DNA from: Tindallia magadiensis
GTDB lineage: Bacteria; Bacillota; Clostridia; Peptostreptococcales; Tindalliaceae
Direction: 5' to 3'
DNA length: 64,000 bases
Assembly: GCF_900113635.1 (NCBI RefSeq)
Contig: NZ_FOQA01000001.1
Location: forward strand, 682,001 to 746,000
Part shown: piece by piece, positions 8,107 to 16,742 of the stretch
How the letters are laid out: the number at the start of each line of letters is the position of its first letter
Position numbering within the stretch: the stretch's first letter is position 1
Program-made: the position numbers and the translations under genes
The notes under the pieces: model-generated
The model's input: the letters and a program-made list of their open reading frames with translations, nothing else
Databases searched by the model: none
What the model was told of the DNA's origin: nothing

Positions 8107-8996
8107 TTTTTGCCCTCCTTTCCAAAAAAGTCCGGTTCATCTGCACTTGCATGAGAAAGTGGCGTAGGAATTTGATCAACACCCGCTTGGTATTCTCCAT
8201 AGAATTTATTTAATTCTCTTAAAAGCTTCTGGTTTAATAAGTGTAGCGGAATTCCTTCAGGGCACACCCTAGCGCACTCACCACACCCAACACATCTATC
8301 GGACACATGAAAAGCTCTGATCACTTGGTAAAATTGGTGCTGAGCCATTTGATCCTTAGCACGGTCTATATAGTCCGGATTTTCCCGATCAAAAACACAA
8401 ACTCTGCACGTACAAACCGGACAAGCGTTGCGACAACTATAGCATCTTTTGCATCGATTGAGTTGACGTTTCCAAAACTCAAACCGTTCTTCCTTGCTCA
8501 TTTTCTCTAATCGGTTAATGTCTGTAAAACTGTCTTCATGACTTAATGGTCCATTTTTCATCTCTTCCGAAGTTTCTGCTCCTGTTACCAGAAAATCTAC
8601 GGCTTCTTTTTCCGGCACTCTATGTTGACAGTACAAGCAAAAAGGCGATGTCTCTTCTTCCCATTTCATGCCAGAACATTCAACACCAATTAAGGTAATC
8701 AGCTCTCTTTGAACTCGGCTTTCATCAACCATCAGCTTAAAAGCCCGATAATCGCATCCTTTAATTACTAATGCCACTTTTTTATCCTGAAAGCTTTCTT
8801 CCAATAAATACTTCGAAAGTGCTTTTTCACTATATTCATCAAAAATGAGCTGCCCTACATTTTCCGATGAGGTGACGATGCAGGGTACTGATTTTCCTGG
8901 TTGTTCGCCTTTGGTATACCCTAATACCAGATCAACTTTTCCTTCTTCTAAAAGGCTTGCAGCAATTTTTTGAATTTCTTCTGTTATTTTGCGCAT
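8103..8996 (-). CDS. FloxC-like 4Fe-4S protein
   Basis: This is a 297-aa protein. Its N-terminal ~165 residues resemble the F420-hydrogenase beta/FrhB-like region, with cysteines in DYRAFKLM-preceding VIKGC, VECSG and CLYCQHRVP. The C-terminal half carries [4Fe-4S] motifs CKRCYSCRNACPVCTCRVC (near residues 190-210) and CVGCGECARVCPEGIPL (near 245-260). It overlaps MvhD upstream by 13 bases and FloxB downstream by 4 bases, which is tight operon packing. Equivalent iron-sulfur proteins occur in FloxABCD of sulfate reducers. The precise electron route is inferred. Confidence 0.84.
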   Translation of the reverse strand: MRKITEEIQKIAASLLEEGKVDLVLGYTKGEQPGKSVPCIVTSSENVGQLIFDEYSEKALSKYLLEESFQDKKVALVIKGCDYRAFKLMVDESRVQRELITLIGVECSGMKWEEETSPFCLYCQHRVPEKEAVDFLVTGAETSEEMKNGPLSHEDSFTDINRLEKMSKEERFEFWKRQLNRCKRCYSCRNACPVCTCRVCVFDRENPDYIDRAKDQMAQHQFYQVIRAFHVSDRCVGCGECARVCPEGIPLHLLNQKLLRELNKFYGEYQAGVDQIPTPLSHASADEPDFFGKEGKK

Positions 8997-9418
8997 CTTA
9001 GATCCCTCACTTTCTCAGAGGCACCCATTTTTTTAAGCTGGTTCGTAAAGCTTTCCACGGTTTCTTTAAATCGATCCGCTTCATTACCGGATATCCATTT
9101 AACCAACAGGCGTTCTTCCTCAAGACCCATAAATTCCATTAAGCTTTTTAGTAGCATCATCCGTTTTCTGGTATGATAATTTCCTGTATCATAATGACAA
9201 TCTCCCGGATGACAACCAGCAATCATAACACCATCCGCCCCGTTTTGGAAAGCTCTTAAGACTAACGAACTATCTACTCGACTAGAGCAGGGAACCCGTA
9301 TAATTCGTATGTTTTCAGGATATTTCAATCTACCTGTACCGGCCAGATCTGCTCCGGCATAACTGCACCAATTACAGCAGAAGGCGACCAGTTTAGGCTC
9401 AAATGATTCTTGCATCAT
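8984..9418 (-). CDS. MvhD-like [2Fe-2S] hydrogenase/Hdr-linking subunit (FloxD)
   Basis: This 144-aa protein is of usual MvhD length. It contains the family cysteines FCCNWCSYAGAD, VPCSSRVD and GCHPGDCHYDTGNY, which hold a [2Fe-2S] cluster. MvhD proteins bridge an electron-donating module to HdrA. I set the start at ATG 9418, where the HdrA stop overlaps (ATGATG with TGA) and GGAGG lies upstream. A longer in-frame reading of 177 aa has an N-terminus that only reads the end of hdrA. Here the donor is most likely the Flox reductase, because no NiFe hydrogenase genes are nearby. Confidence 0.92.
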   Translation of the reverse strand: MMQESFEPKLVAFCCNWCSYAGADLAGTGRLKYPENIRIIRVPCSSRVDSSLVLRAFQNGADGVMIAGCHPGDCHYDTGNYHTRKRMMLLKSLMEFMGLEEERLLVKWISGNEADRFKETVESFTNQLKKMGASEKVRDLRCAK

Positions 9419-11391
9419 AGCATATCCACCTCCGCCAATAATTGTCTTCCGGTGAATCCTCCGATATCCATGGCACCACTTCGGCATAACCCGGCACAAG
9501 CACCACAGCCTTGACATAAAGCTCTGTTAATAGACGCTACCGGTCGCTGTTTTGTGTTTCCATGTACTCGTTCTGTAATCATTTCTTGACTGATGGCTTC
9601 GTACGGACAAACCGGTTTACACTGCATGCATCCACTACATAAATTTTCATCTACCATCGCCGTAGTTGGCACACCTTTTACCTGCCCTTTGTTAAAGAGA
9701 ACAATGGCTTTTGCTGCCGTTCCGCTAGCCTGAGAAACAGCTTCCGGAATATCTTTAGGTCCCTGACAAACACCTGCCAAATAAACGCCCTGTGTTTGAG
9801 TTTCTACAGGCTTTAATTTTGCATGTGCCTCTGAATAAAATCCATTCCGGTCTGAAGAAATCCCTAACATTCCAGCCAGTTTTTTAGCACCTTCTTGAGG
9901 TTCAATGCTGGTTGCCAAAACAACCAAGTCAGCTTCTATTTCCGTCTGCTCACCTAAAGAACCATCATAGCCCCTTACCAACAGCCGATTATCGCTATCT
10001 CCTAAAGGTTCTACCTTAGAAACATGACCTCTCAGGTAGTTAGCCCCCATTTGACGGGCTCTTTCATAAAATTCCTCGTAATTCTTCCCGGCCGTTCGCA
10101 CGTCAATATAAAATACATAGCTTTCTGTATCTGGAAACTTTTCATTTAGTAAGATGGTGTGCTTTGCTGTATAAAGGCAGCATACTTTAGAACAATAGGC
10201 ATTCCCGTCATGTCTATCTCTGGAACCAGCACACTGAATAAAGACGATTCTTTTTGGTGCTTTACCATTCGAAGGTCGATATAATTTTCCTTGTGTAGGC
10301 CCAGAAGCGTTAAGCATACGCTCCAGTTCCAAACTAGTGATCACATCAGGATGGTGCCCGTAATGATACTCTCCTAAGTGAGTAGGTTCATTTAACTCAA
10401 AGCCTGTTGCTACAATAATAGCTCCATAATCGTTTTCAATTAATTGATCTTCCATTTCGTAGTTAATGGCATCTGTAGGGCAGATTTTCTTACACAGCCC
10501 GCACTTTCCTGTCTTAAAATAAATACAGCTTTTTCGATCAAGTACCGGCTTATTAGGAACCGCTTGAGCAAACAAGGTATAAATTGCTTTTCTTTTACTA
10601 TGACCTTGATCAAACTCATTACTTACCTTCGCCGGACATTTTGTTACACACTCACCACAACCTGTACATCTTTCTTCATCAACGCTGGTAGCACGCTTTC
10701 GGATGGTTACATTAAAATTCCCAACATATCCAGATACATTTTCCAGTTCTGAGTATGTGTGCAATGTAATGTTTTCATGAGTCGCTGCCTCAACCATCTT
10801 TGGTGTAAGAATACAGGCAGAACAATCTAATGTTGGGAATGTTTTATCAAACTGAGCCATTTTCCCACCGATGGACGATTCTTTCTCTAGCAAATCTACT
10901 GGATAACCTGCATCAGCAATGTCTAAAGCAGCCTGAATACCAGCAATTCCACCGCCAATCACCAAAGCTCTTTTGTTTACTGATAAGGATTCCGCATGTA
11001 AAGGTACCGCATAATAACTTTTTGCCACCGCTTTTTTAACTAAATCAATGGCTTTCACAGTAGCCTTCGCTTTATCTGTGTGTACCCAGGAACAGTGTTC
11101 CCTTATATTAGCAATCTCTACATAATATGGGTTTAATCCCTTACGGTTCATAAGTTGCTGAAATGTGGCTTCATGCATACGAGGTGAACAGGCTCCTATT
11201 ACTACTCGGTCCAACTTATGTTCATCAATGGCATTTCCTATATCGGACTGACCCACTTCTGAACAAAGATACTGAACATCCTGCGTATAAACGACGTGAG
11301 GCATCTTTTCCGTTGCTTTTGCTACCTGTTCAACGTCTACCATGTTTTTAATATTACTTCCACACCAGCAGATGAAAACTCCTATTCTCAA
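9415..11391 (-). CDS. hdrA: HdrA: heterodisulfide reductase-type flavin-bifurcating subunit
   Basis: This is a full-length 658-aa HdrA. An N-terminal cysteine domain (C8, C10, C43, ACSPRMH at 67-73, C100) precedes the FAD Rossmann motif IGGGIAG (145-151). LDCSAC lies at 189-193. Inserted [4Fe-4S] motifs are CTGCGECVTKCP (242-253) and CGLCKKICP (297-305). Two more clusters lie at the C-terminus (CSGCMQCKPVCP and CQGCGACAGLC). HdrA FAD is the bifurcation site in Hdr complexes. It follows hdrB and hdrC and overlaps the MvhD gene by 4 bases. No coenzyme M/B heterodisulfide is expected in a clostridium, so the physiological acceptor must differ; the fumarate reductase-like subunits encoded upstream are the obvious candidate. 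Confidence 0.95.
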   Translation of the reverse strand: MRIGVFICWCGSNIKNMVDVEQVAKATEKMPHVVYTQDVQYLCSEVGQSDIGNAIDEHKLDRVVIGACSPRMHEATFQQLMNRKGLNPYYVEIANIREHCSWVHTDKAKATVKAIDLVKKAVAKSYYAVPLHAESLSVNKRALVIGGGIAGIQAALDIADAGYPVDLLEKESSIGGKMAQFDKTFPTLDCSACILTPKMVEAATHENITLHTYSELENVSGYVGNFNVTIRKRATSVDEERCTGCGECVTKCPAKVSNEFDQGHSKRKAIYTLFAQAVPNKPVLDRKSCIYFKTGKCGLCKKICPTDAINYEMEDQLIENDYGAIIVATGFELNEPTHLGEYHYGHHPDVITSLELERMLNASGPTQGKLYRPSNGKAPKRIVFIQCAGSRDRHDGNAYCSKVCCLYTAKHTILLNEKFPDTESYVFYIDVRTAGKNYEEFYERARQMGANYLRGHVSKVEPLGDSDNRLLVRGYDGSLGEQTEIEADLVVLATSIEPQEGAKKLAGMLGISSDRNGFYSEAHAKLKPVETQTQGVYLAGVCQGPKDIPEAVSQASGTAAKAIVLFNKGQVKGVPTTAMVDENLCSGCMQCKPVCPYEAISQEMITERVHGNTKQRPVASINRALCQGCGACAGLCRSGAMDIGGFTGRQLLAEVDML

Positions 11392-11418
11392 ATGGTTTCC
11401 CTCCCTACCTGGTTTATT

Positions 11419-11808
11419 TTAACGTCTAAACTTTCTCATATTGGCAATAACTGCCTGCCGTGGTACTCCTGTCGGTATTTCCGCCGAAACATTAGTTCGG
11501 CCTCGTTCTCGTAAAACCATGGCGCGGAAACCTTCCATTACTTTTGCCGGTTCAATATCCCGGGGACATCTGCTGGAACACGCCAGGCAAGAAGCACAAA
11601 TCCACAATGATTTACTGTTTAGAACTTTTTCATATAATCCTAAATTAGTGAGCCACATCATTTGATGAGGCATATAGTCCATTTCCTTTGCAAAAGGACA
11701 TCCAGAACTACATTTCATGCATTGATAACAATCTCTGACATCTTTTTTGATAATATCGGCCAGTTCTTCACGCTGTTGACTGGCTGCTGTTTTCTGCGGA
11801 ATGCGCAT
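11419..11808 (-). CDS. hdrC: HdrC: two-cluster 4Fe-4S subunit
   Basis: This 129-aa protein has two classical [4Fe-4S] motifs, CYQCMKCSSGCPF and CASCLACSSRCP, and the MPHQM and EPAKVMEGFR segments common in HdrC. It passes electrons between HdrA and HdrB. The start chosen is ATG 11808, preceded by AGGGGGAGG; a TTG seven codons further upstream is less likely. It overlaps the end of hdrB by 41 bases. The cluster order hdrB-hdrC-hdrA matches many bacterial Hdr operons. Confidence 0.93.
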   Translation of the reverse strand: MRIPQKTAASQQREELADIIKKDVRDCYQCMKCSSGCPFAKEMDYMPHQMMWLTNLGLYEKVLNSKSLWICASCLACSSRCPRDIEPAKVMEGFRAMVLRERGRTNVSAEIPTGVPRQAVIANMRKFRR

Positions 11809-12625
11809 ATGCCTCCCCCTTTCTCTCAAGGGCTTCCATACCGCCCATTGCTTCTACGATGGGTACTGTCATATAGTTGATTGGCAATCGATCTGCTGCT
11901 TCTATTTTCTCTTGACATTTTTCAAGATTGTATTTGCATAAAGGACAAGCTGTGATCATCTGGGTGGCACCTGCTCTTTTAGCCGATTCTACGAGCTTGA
12001 GGCTCATTTGCCGACTGACACCTTCTTCCTGACAGGTATGATAAGAACCACAACAGTCAGTGCTATAGGGATAAGTAACGGTTTCGGCCCCTAAGGCACG
12101 AACAATTTCTTCCATTAGTTGAGGATTTTCACCATCAACTAAATTTATTTCCTTTTGTGGTCTTAAAAACAAGCAGCCATAATAACTGGCAATTTTTTCA
12201 CCTTCTAAAGGTTTTGTTACCATTTCTTTTAATTTTTTCATTCCTACATAGTCCCGAAGAACTTCCATTAAGTGAAGCACTTTTGTCTGTCCCTGATATT
12301 CCGTTTCCAGGTAATTGCCAACTCGTTTTTGAGCTTCTTCGTCATTTTTCATCCGGTAATTGACACGTTTCAGCACATGGTAGCAGGCACTGCATAAGGT
12401 CAGCAGCCCTTCCTGTTGCTCTTCTTCTGTTTGAACCAGAGCCCTCACGGAAGCCAGCAACCCTACATATTCGTCCTGAGCTAACGGATAAACAGCACCA
12501 CAACATTCCCACTCTTTTAGCTCTTTTGCTTCAATGCCTAGAGCTGCAAGGATTGCCAGTGATTCTTGTTCAAAACCGTCTTCTTTTTGTGCTCTTACGG
12601 TACAGCCGGGATAGTATCCTAGCAT
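11768..12625 (-). CDS. hdrB: HdrB: CCG-domain catalytic subunit (noncubane clusters)
   Basis: This is a 285-aa protein with two complete CCG domains. The first has C8, C41-C42-G, C78 and C81. The second has C151, C191-C192-G and C227/C230. In methanogen HdrB these bind two noncubane [4Fe-4S] clusters that reduce the heterodisulfide. In methanogen thiol:fumarate reductase an HdrB-like half is fused to the iron-sulfur subunit. Here it is a separate gene lying between the fumarate reductase-like subunits and HdrC/HdrA, as a bridge would be. The ~40-residue tail after the last CCG motif overlaps hdrC. All ligands are intact, so it should be functional. Confidence 0.93.
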   Translation of the reverse strand: MLGYYPGCTVRAQKEDGFEQESLAILAALGIEAKELKEWECCGAVYPLAQDEYVGLLASVRALVQTEEEQQEGLLTLCSACYHVLKRVNYRMKNDEEAQKRVGNYLETEYQGQTKVLHLMEVLRDYVGMKKLKEMVTKPLEGEKIASYYGCLFLRPQKEINLVDGENPQLMEEIVRALGAETVTYPYSTDCCGSYHTCQEEGVSRQMSLKLVESAKRAGATQMITACPLCKYNLEKCQEKIEAADRLPINYMTVPIVEAMGGMEALERKGEAYAHSAENSSQSTA

Positions 12626-12655
12626 AGTATTCGCTCTCCTTTTTTCGGATTAACA

Positions 12656-14275
12656 TTAACCCTTCAGTCTTGGATTCCGGTTTTCTGGTAGTGGAATAAG
12701 AATCGGTGATAATAATTTCTTTTCAATGCCTGCTTCTTTCAATTCTTTTTCAAAGGCATCTACATGTTCGTCATTTAGTTCTGTGGATGCACCGTTCATT
12801 TCCATCGCTCTAGCTGCCGCATTGCGACCTGCCCTTCTTCCCATCACTAAAATATCTAGCAAGGAGTTCCCCATTAGTCGGTTCCGTCCATGAATTCCAC
12901 CAGAGACTTCTCCTGCAACAAACAAGTTCTCTACTGTGCTTTCTGCCTGATCATTAATCAGCACACCACCATTTTGATAGTGCAGCGTAGGATATACTAA
13001 AATTGGGTCTTTACGAATATCGACACCAAACCTGGCAAACTGACGATACATAGCAGGCAACTCTTTTTCTATAGTGCCTTCTCCGTGCAATTCCTCAATC
13101 ATAGGAGAATCCAACCATACTCCCAGCATGCCAGAAGGAGCTTTTATTCCATTCCCTCGGTCACATTCTCTTATAATTGCTGATGCTTCAACATCACGAG
13201 TTTCCAAATGATAAACAAACTTTTCACCATGAATATTAATAGGCGTAGCTCCTAGTCCACGAACTTTTTCAGTGATAAGAAAGCCTTCTACCTGCTCTGG
13301 AAAAGAAGCTCCTGTTGGATGGTATTGCACCGTATCCATAAAAGCTAATTTAGCTCCCGCTCTGTAGGCCAGTACAAGCCCATCAGCCGTTGCTCCGTAA
13401 TGATTGGATGTTGGGAAATTTTGTGTATGCAGTCTTCCCAACCCACCTGTAGCTAAAATAACGGTCTTTGCTTTTACAACCATGTATTCTTCTGTTTCCA
13501 TATTATAAAGAACCGCACCGCCAACTTTGCCCTGATGATCCTTCAAGAGCTCCACCGCGGCACAAAATTCCACCACATTAATGTCTCTACAGATCACTTC
13601 ATCCCGTAGGGTTCGCATGATTTCAGCTCCGGTGTAATCTCTTGCTGAATGCATTCTCATTCTAGAGGTACCACCACCATGCTTGGTTTTCATGGTTCCA
13701 TCGGTATCTTTATCAAACATACATCCCAGATTTTCTAACCAGCTAATAACATCTGGCGCATCACTTACCAACGCTTTGACCAGTTCTGGAATATTTGTAT
13801 AGTGACCACCACCCATCACATCTAAATAATGAGTAGCTGGTGAATCTGTTGGTTTATCTGCTGCCTGAATACCACCTTGAGCCATTACCGTGTTGGCATC
13901 TCCAAAACGCAGTTTGGTAGCCATCATTACATCGGCTCCGGCTTCGTGAGCCATTAAGGAAGCCGCCGCACCACCACCGCCGCCACCAATAACCAATACA
14001 TCCACTTGACGATCCGGTCGTTTTATATCAAATCTGCTTTTATCCGCTATGGCATAGGCTTCTAAAACGTCTGCCAATTCATGCGGAAATCGTTCTCCTT
14101 TATTTGGTCCAACTAATGCTTCTCGAAATTGCTCCTGAATATAATCCGGATGATGATTTCTTAATACATCCTGTTTTTCTTCCGGTGTCATTCTAGGGTA
14201 ATCATGTCCCAGGCGTTGTGGCCTGGTGGCTTCTACTTTTTTGATCAGTTCTCGTAACTCAGGTGTATAACTCAT
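12656..14275 (-). CDS. Fumarate reductase/succinate dehydrogenase flavoprotein subunit (TfrA-like)
   Basis: This 539-aa FAD protein belongs to the SdhA/FrdA/TfrA family. The dinucleotide motif VIGGGGGG is at 95-102. Substrate and catalytic motifs are HPTG at 319-322, R360 in ETRD and HYQNGG at 432-437. At the place where membrane FrdA/SdhA binds FAD covalently through His (HTVAAEGG) this protein has Asn129 (NTVMAQGG), so FAD should be non-covalent as in soluble enzymes. A ~90-residue N-terminal extension precedes the FAD domain. No membrane-anchor genes are present. It follows the iron-sulfur gene by 15 bases and precedes hdrB by 30 bases. Direction (fumarate reduction or succinate oxidation) is not shown by sequence; aspartate oxidase-like activity is less likely given the partner. 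Confidence 0.88.
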   Translation of the reverse strand: MSYTPELRELIKKVEATRPQRLGHDYPRMTPEEKQDVLRNHHPDYIQEQFREALVGPNKGERFPHELADVLEAYAIADKSRFDIKRPDRQVDVLVIGGGGGGAAASLMAHEAGADVMMATKLRFGDANTVMAQGGIQAADKPTDSPATHYLDVMGGGHYTNIPELVKALVSDAPDVISWLENLGCMFDKDTDGTMKTKHGGGTSRMRMHSARDYTGAEIMRTLRDEVICRDINVVEFCAAVELLKDHQGKVGGAVLYNMETEEYMVVKAKTVILATGGLGRLHTQNFPTSNHYGATADGLVLAYRAGAKLAFMDTVQYHPTGASFPEQVEGFLITEKVRGLGATPINIHGEKFVYHLETRDVEASAIIRECDRGNGIKAPSGMLGVWLDSPMIEELHGEGTIEKELPAMYRQFARFGVDIRKDPILVYPTLHYQNGGVLINDQAESTVENLFVAGEVSGGIHGRNRLMGNSLLDILVMGRRAGRNAAARAMEMNGASTELNDEHVDAFEKELKEAGIEKKLLSPILIPLPENRNPRLKG

Positions 14276-14289
14276 GCTTCCACGCCTCC

Positions 14290-14997
14290 TTATTCTATAT
14301 TACGATTATCGTATTGATCTGCTAATGCTTCTTTGCTGGCATTCATCAAATCTTGCAGTGCTTCCTCATACTTACCATCTTTTATTTCCTTGATCCGTTC
14401 CTGTAAATCCTCAGCTTTTGGAACTAAATAACGGCTATGAAGTCTCCGGCTCAGCAGAGCCACCTTATACTGAAGAATATTAGCCGGACATTTTGTTGCA
14501 CACAACCCACACATTAAGCAGTCAAAAGACTCATCCGCTGCTTTTGATATTTCGCCCCGAATAGAGTGAGCAATATATTTCATTACTTTAATATCTTGAG
14601 GACAAACATTGCTACAAGCATTACATCCTACGCATTTTGTAATTTCAGGAAAAATTTCTGCCAACTGATCGGCATCACCCTGCAACTCATCTAATTGATA
14701 CTGTACTTTGTGTGCTGGATAAAATGGAATTTGAGTTAGGTACATATCATTTTCCACTTTTGTCTGACAAGCTAACCCTACTTTTAACTCATGGTCCCCC
14801 GCTACTCTATATACAGTGGAACAGGCACCACAAAATCCGGCACGACATCCACATCCCCGGATAAGCGTATAACCCGCATACTCAAATCCTTTCATAATCG
14901 TTAACGAATCTGGCACCGTATACTTTTTTCCCATGATATAAATATCTACCATGTTTTGACTTTGATTTTTTTCTTGACCTTTAACCTCTTTCGCCAC
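14290..14997 (-). CDS. Fumarate reductase/succinate dehydrogenase iron-sulfur subunit (TfrB N-terminal type)
   Basis: This is an SdhB/FrdB-like protein of ~235 aa. The N-terminal [2Fe-2S] site is GCGCRAGFCGACS plus LACQT. Two [4Fe-4S] motifs follow: CVGCNACSNVCP and CLMCGLCATKCP. It lacks the C-terminal HdrB-like CCG half found in methanogen TfrB, which is here the separate hdrB gene. Adjacent TTG (15000) and GTG (14997) starts follow GAGGAGGG; GTG has the better 7-base spacing. It begins the fumarate reductase-Hdr-Flox run, after a 169-base gap from the dehydratase genes. It should relay electrons between the flavoprotein and HdrB. Confidence 0.88.
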   Translation of the reverse strand: MAKEVKGQEKNQSQNMVDIYIMGKKYTVPDSLTIMKGFEYAGYTLIRGCGCRAGFCGACSTVYRVAGDHELKVGLACQTKVENDMYLTQIPFYPAHKVQYQLDELQGDADQLAEIFPEITKCVGCNACSNVCPQDIKVMKYIAHSIRGEISKAADESFDCLMCGLCATKCPANILQYKVALLSRRLHSRYLVPKAEDLQERIKEIKDGKYEEALQDLMNASKEALADQYDNRNIE

Positions 14998-15141
14998 CAA
15001 TAACCCTCCTCTTTTTTCTATTGATTGCTTTTTAATAGTATTGTATTGTTATCCAGACCTATCAACAGAATTCTTCGCTTCTGATAGAGTTGAAATTCCA
15101 GTAGCTTAAAATCTGTTATCCAAAGACGTAACACTACGAAT

Positions 15142-15164
15142 CTCCCTCTTGCAAAAGAGGGGAG
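15142..15164 (-). terminator. Hairpin just after the dehydratase beta gene
   Basis: CTCCCTCTT pairs with AAGAGGGGAG (one extra G) immediately after the stop at 15167. There is no T tract on the minus strand, so this is either a weak terminator or an mRNA-stabilising stem. It may let transcription continue into the fumarate reductase-Hdr genes. Confidence 0.4.
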
Positions 15165-15166
15165 GT

Positions 15167-15790
15167 TTAGCGGTGGTAGTCATCGGATAAAAATGAGACC
15201 TGGTTTTTCAAATTTGCTAAGGCTTCTTCTTTTCTTTTTTGATAAAGCAGTCTATTATTGGCAAACAAATTGTTTCCTTTGGTATCAATCGTCACGACCA
15301 AAGGACCAAATTCCTTTACCCTGCAAAACCATAGTGCTTCAGGCATACCAAGTTCTAGCCATTCCACTTTTTCGATTGCTATTATTTGATGAGCTATAGA
15401 AACGGCACAACCACCAGGAATCATACAATGAATCACTTTATTCCGTTGACAGGCTTCCGTTGTTTTCTCTCCCATGCCACCTTTTCCTACCATTAAGCGG
15501 ATCCCTGTGGATTCCATAAATTCTTTTGCCAGTGTTTCCATTCTCATACTGGTTGTCGGACCAACAGAAATCATCTGATATTGTCCCTTATCATCTTGCT
15601 TGACAATAGGTCCAGCATGAAACACAGCTCCATTTTTCAGATCTGCCGGCATTTCATTCTTTTTTAGTAAAAAGTGTTGATGCGCCATATCCCGACTGGT
15701 TACAATTTGTCCATTCAAGTAAAAAACATCACCAATGGTTAATTCTTCCACCATTTCTTCTGTTAATGGTGTGCTAAGTATCTTTTTCAT
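15167..15790 (-). CDS. ttdB: L(+)-tartrate dehydratase / class I fumarase beta subunit
   Basis: This 207-aa protein closely matches the TtdB pattern as I remember it: GDVFYLNGQIVTSRD, FHAGPIV, VSVGPTTSMRME, VGKGGMG, GCAVSIAHQ and CRVKEFGPL. Its start overlaps the alpha stop by 4 bases (ATGA), as expected for an alpha-beta pair. The two-subunit class I hydrolyases include L(+)-tartrate dehydratase (to oxaloacetate) and fumarase (fumarate/malate). Length and motifs look more like TtdB than the ~185-aa fumarase beta subunit, but the fumarate reductase genes next door fit either a fumarase or a tartrate pathway. Substrate is therefore open. Confidence 0.82.
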   Translation of the reverse strand: MKKILSTPLTEEMVEELTIGDVFYLNGQIVTSRDMAHQHFLLKKNEMPADLKNGAVFHAGPIVKQDDKGQYQMISVGPTTSMRMETLAKEFMESTGIRLMVGKGGMGEKTTEACQRNKVIHCMIPGGCAVSIAHQIIAIEKVEWLELGMPEALWFCRVKEFGPLVVTIDTKGNNLFANNRLLYQKRKEEALANLKNQVSFLSDDYHR

Positions 15791-16686
15791 AGCAAGACCC
15801 CTTTGTGGGACAAGATCTCATAAGCGCCATCTTTTTTGAAGCGTATTAATCCTTTGCGATGAACCCAACAGCCAACACTTACAGCCACCGAAATTGTTGC
15901 CGGATGCCTTGTTGCAGTTTCCAGATGAACACCCATAACAGAGGTTTTACCTGATAGTCCTTGTGGTCCAAAACCTATATGATTAATACCTTGTTCCATC
16001 GCTTTTTCCATTTCTGCCGCTTTTGGGTTTTGATTTTCGCTCCCCAAAGGGCGAAGAATCGCTTTTTTCGAGAGTAAGGCTGCATTTTCCATAGATCCTG
16101 CTATTCCAACCCCTACAAGTAATGGTGGGCAGGCATTAATTCCTTTTTCAACAATTGTGTCATATACAAATTTCACCATACCCTCATAACCCTCCGAAGG
16201 CATTAGGGTAGTTGCTCTTCCTGGCATACTACTTCCACCGCCAGTCATATACAACTGAATTTCCACTTCATCACTTTCATCTTGAATATCCCAATGTAAA
16301 AAAGGAGTTCTTTCTCCTGTATTATCACCAGAGTTTTCTTCATCAAAAATGGAAATAGCGTTGGATCTTAGGGGTGCTTCTTTTGTTGCTTTTTTTACTG
16401 CTTCTCTTAATATCTGTTTTAGCTGATACTGATACGGATATTTTGAACCAACCTTTAGAAAGAAATTAATAAGTCCGGTATCCTGACATATTGGCCTATC
16501 CAGTTCAATGGCTTTTTCCAAGTTCTCAAACATAGAACGATACATTTCCTTGGCCATTTTCTGATCTTCCAATTCTCTCAGTTCTATCAATTTTTTCAGG
16601 ACATCATCCGGCAGACGTTTGCCAGTCATTGAAATAAACCGGGTCATTATTTCAGTCATTTCATAAATCATTTTGGAGTTGGTCAT
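15787..16686 (-). CDS. ttdA: L(+)-tartrate dehydratase / class I fumarase alpha subunit
   Basis: This 299-aa iron-sulfur hydrolyase subunit has the three expected cluster cysteines: C67 in RPICQDTG, C186 in NACPPLLVGVGI and C273 in VGCWVHRKG. The segments MPSEGYEG, KKAILRPLGS and SVMGVH also resemble TtdA (about 303 aa). With the beta subunit it would dehydrate L-tartrate to oxaloacetate, or interconvert malate and fumarate. The ribosome site is GGAGG. A consensus promoter and a 12-bp palindrome lie upstream, and a GntR/FCD regulator is divergently transcribed, so the pair is probably substrate-induced. Confidence 0.85.
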   Translation of the reverse strand: MTNSKMIYEMTEIMTRFISMTGKRLPDDVLKKLIELRELEDQKMAKEMYRSMFENLEKAIELDRPICQDTGLINFFLKVGSKYPYQYQLKQILREAVKKATKEAPLRSNAISIFDEENSGDNTGERTPFLHWDIQDESDEVEIQLYMTGGGSSMPGRATTLMPSEGYEGMVKFVYDTIVEKGINACPPLLVGVGIAGSMENAALLSKKAILRPLGSENQNPKAAEMEKAMEQGINHIGFGPQGLSGKTSVMGVHLETATRHPATISVAVSVGCWVHRKGLIRFKKDGAYEILSHKGVLL

Positions 16687-16720
16687 CTAAATCCTCCTTC
16701 ACTTGCTCTGAACCAACAAG

Positions 16721-16732
16721 ATTGGATCCAAT
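16721..16732. promoter_or_regulatory. Perfect 12-bp palindrome, candidate GntR/FCD operator
   Basis: ATTGGATCCAAT is a perfect palindrome placed a few bases after the -10 of the ttdA promoter. FCD-type GntR regulators usually bind short palindromes of this kind, and such a regulator is encoded divergently at 16938. The site would block transcription when bound. The assignment is inferred from position. Confidence 0.45.
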
Positions 16733-16742
16733 ATCCATCTAC

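Noticed and set aside
9419-9517. 33-residue N-terminal extension of the MvhD-like protein
   Set aside because: It reads the 3' end of hdrA in another frame. The ATG at 9418 has a ribosome site and gives the usual MvhD length.
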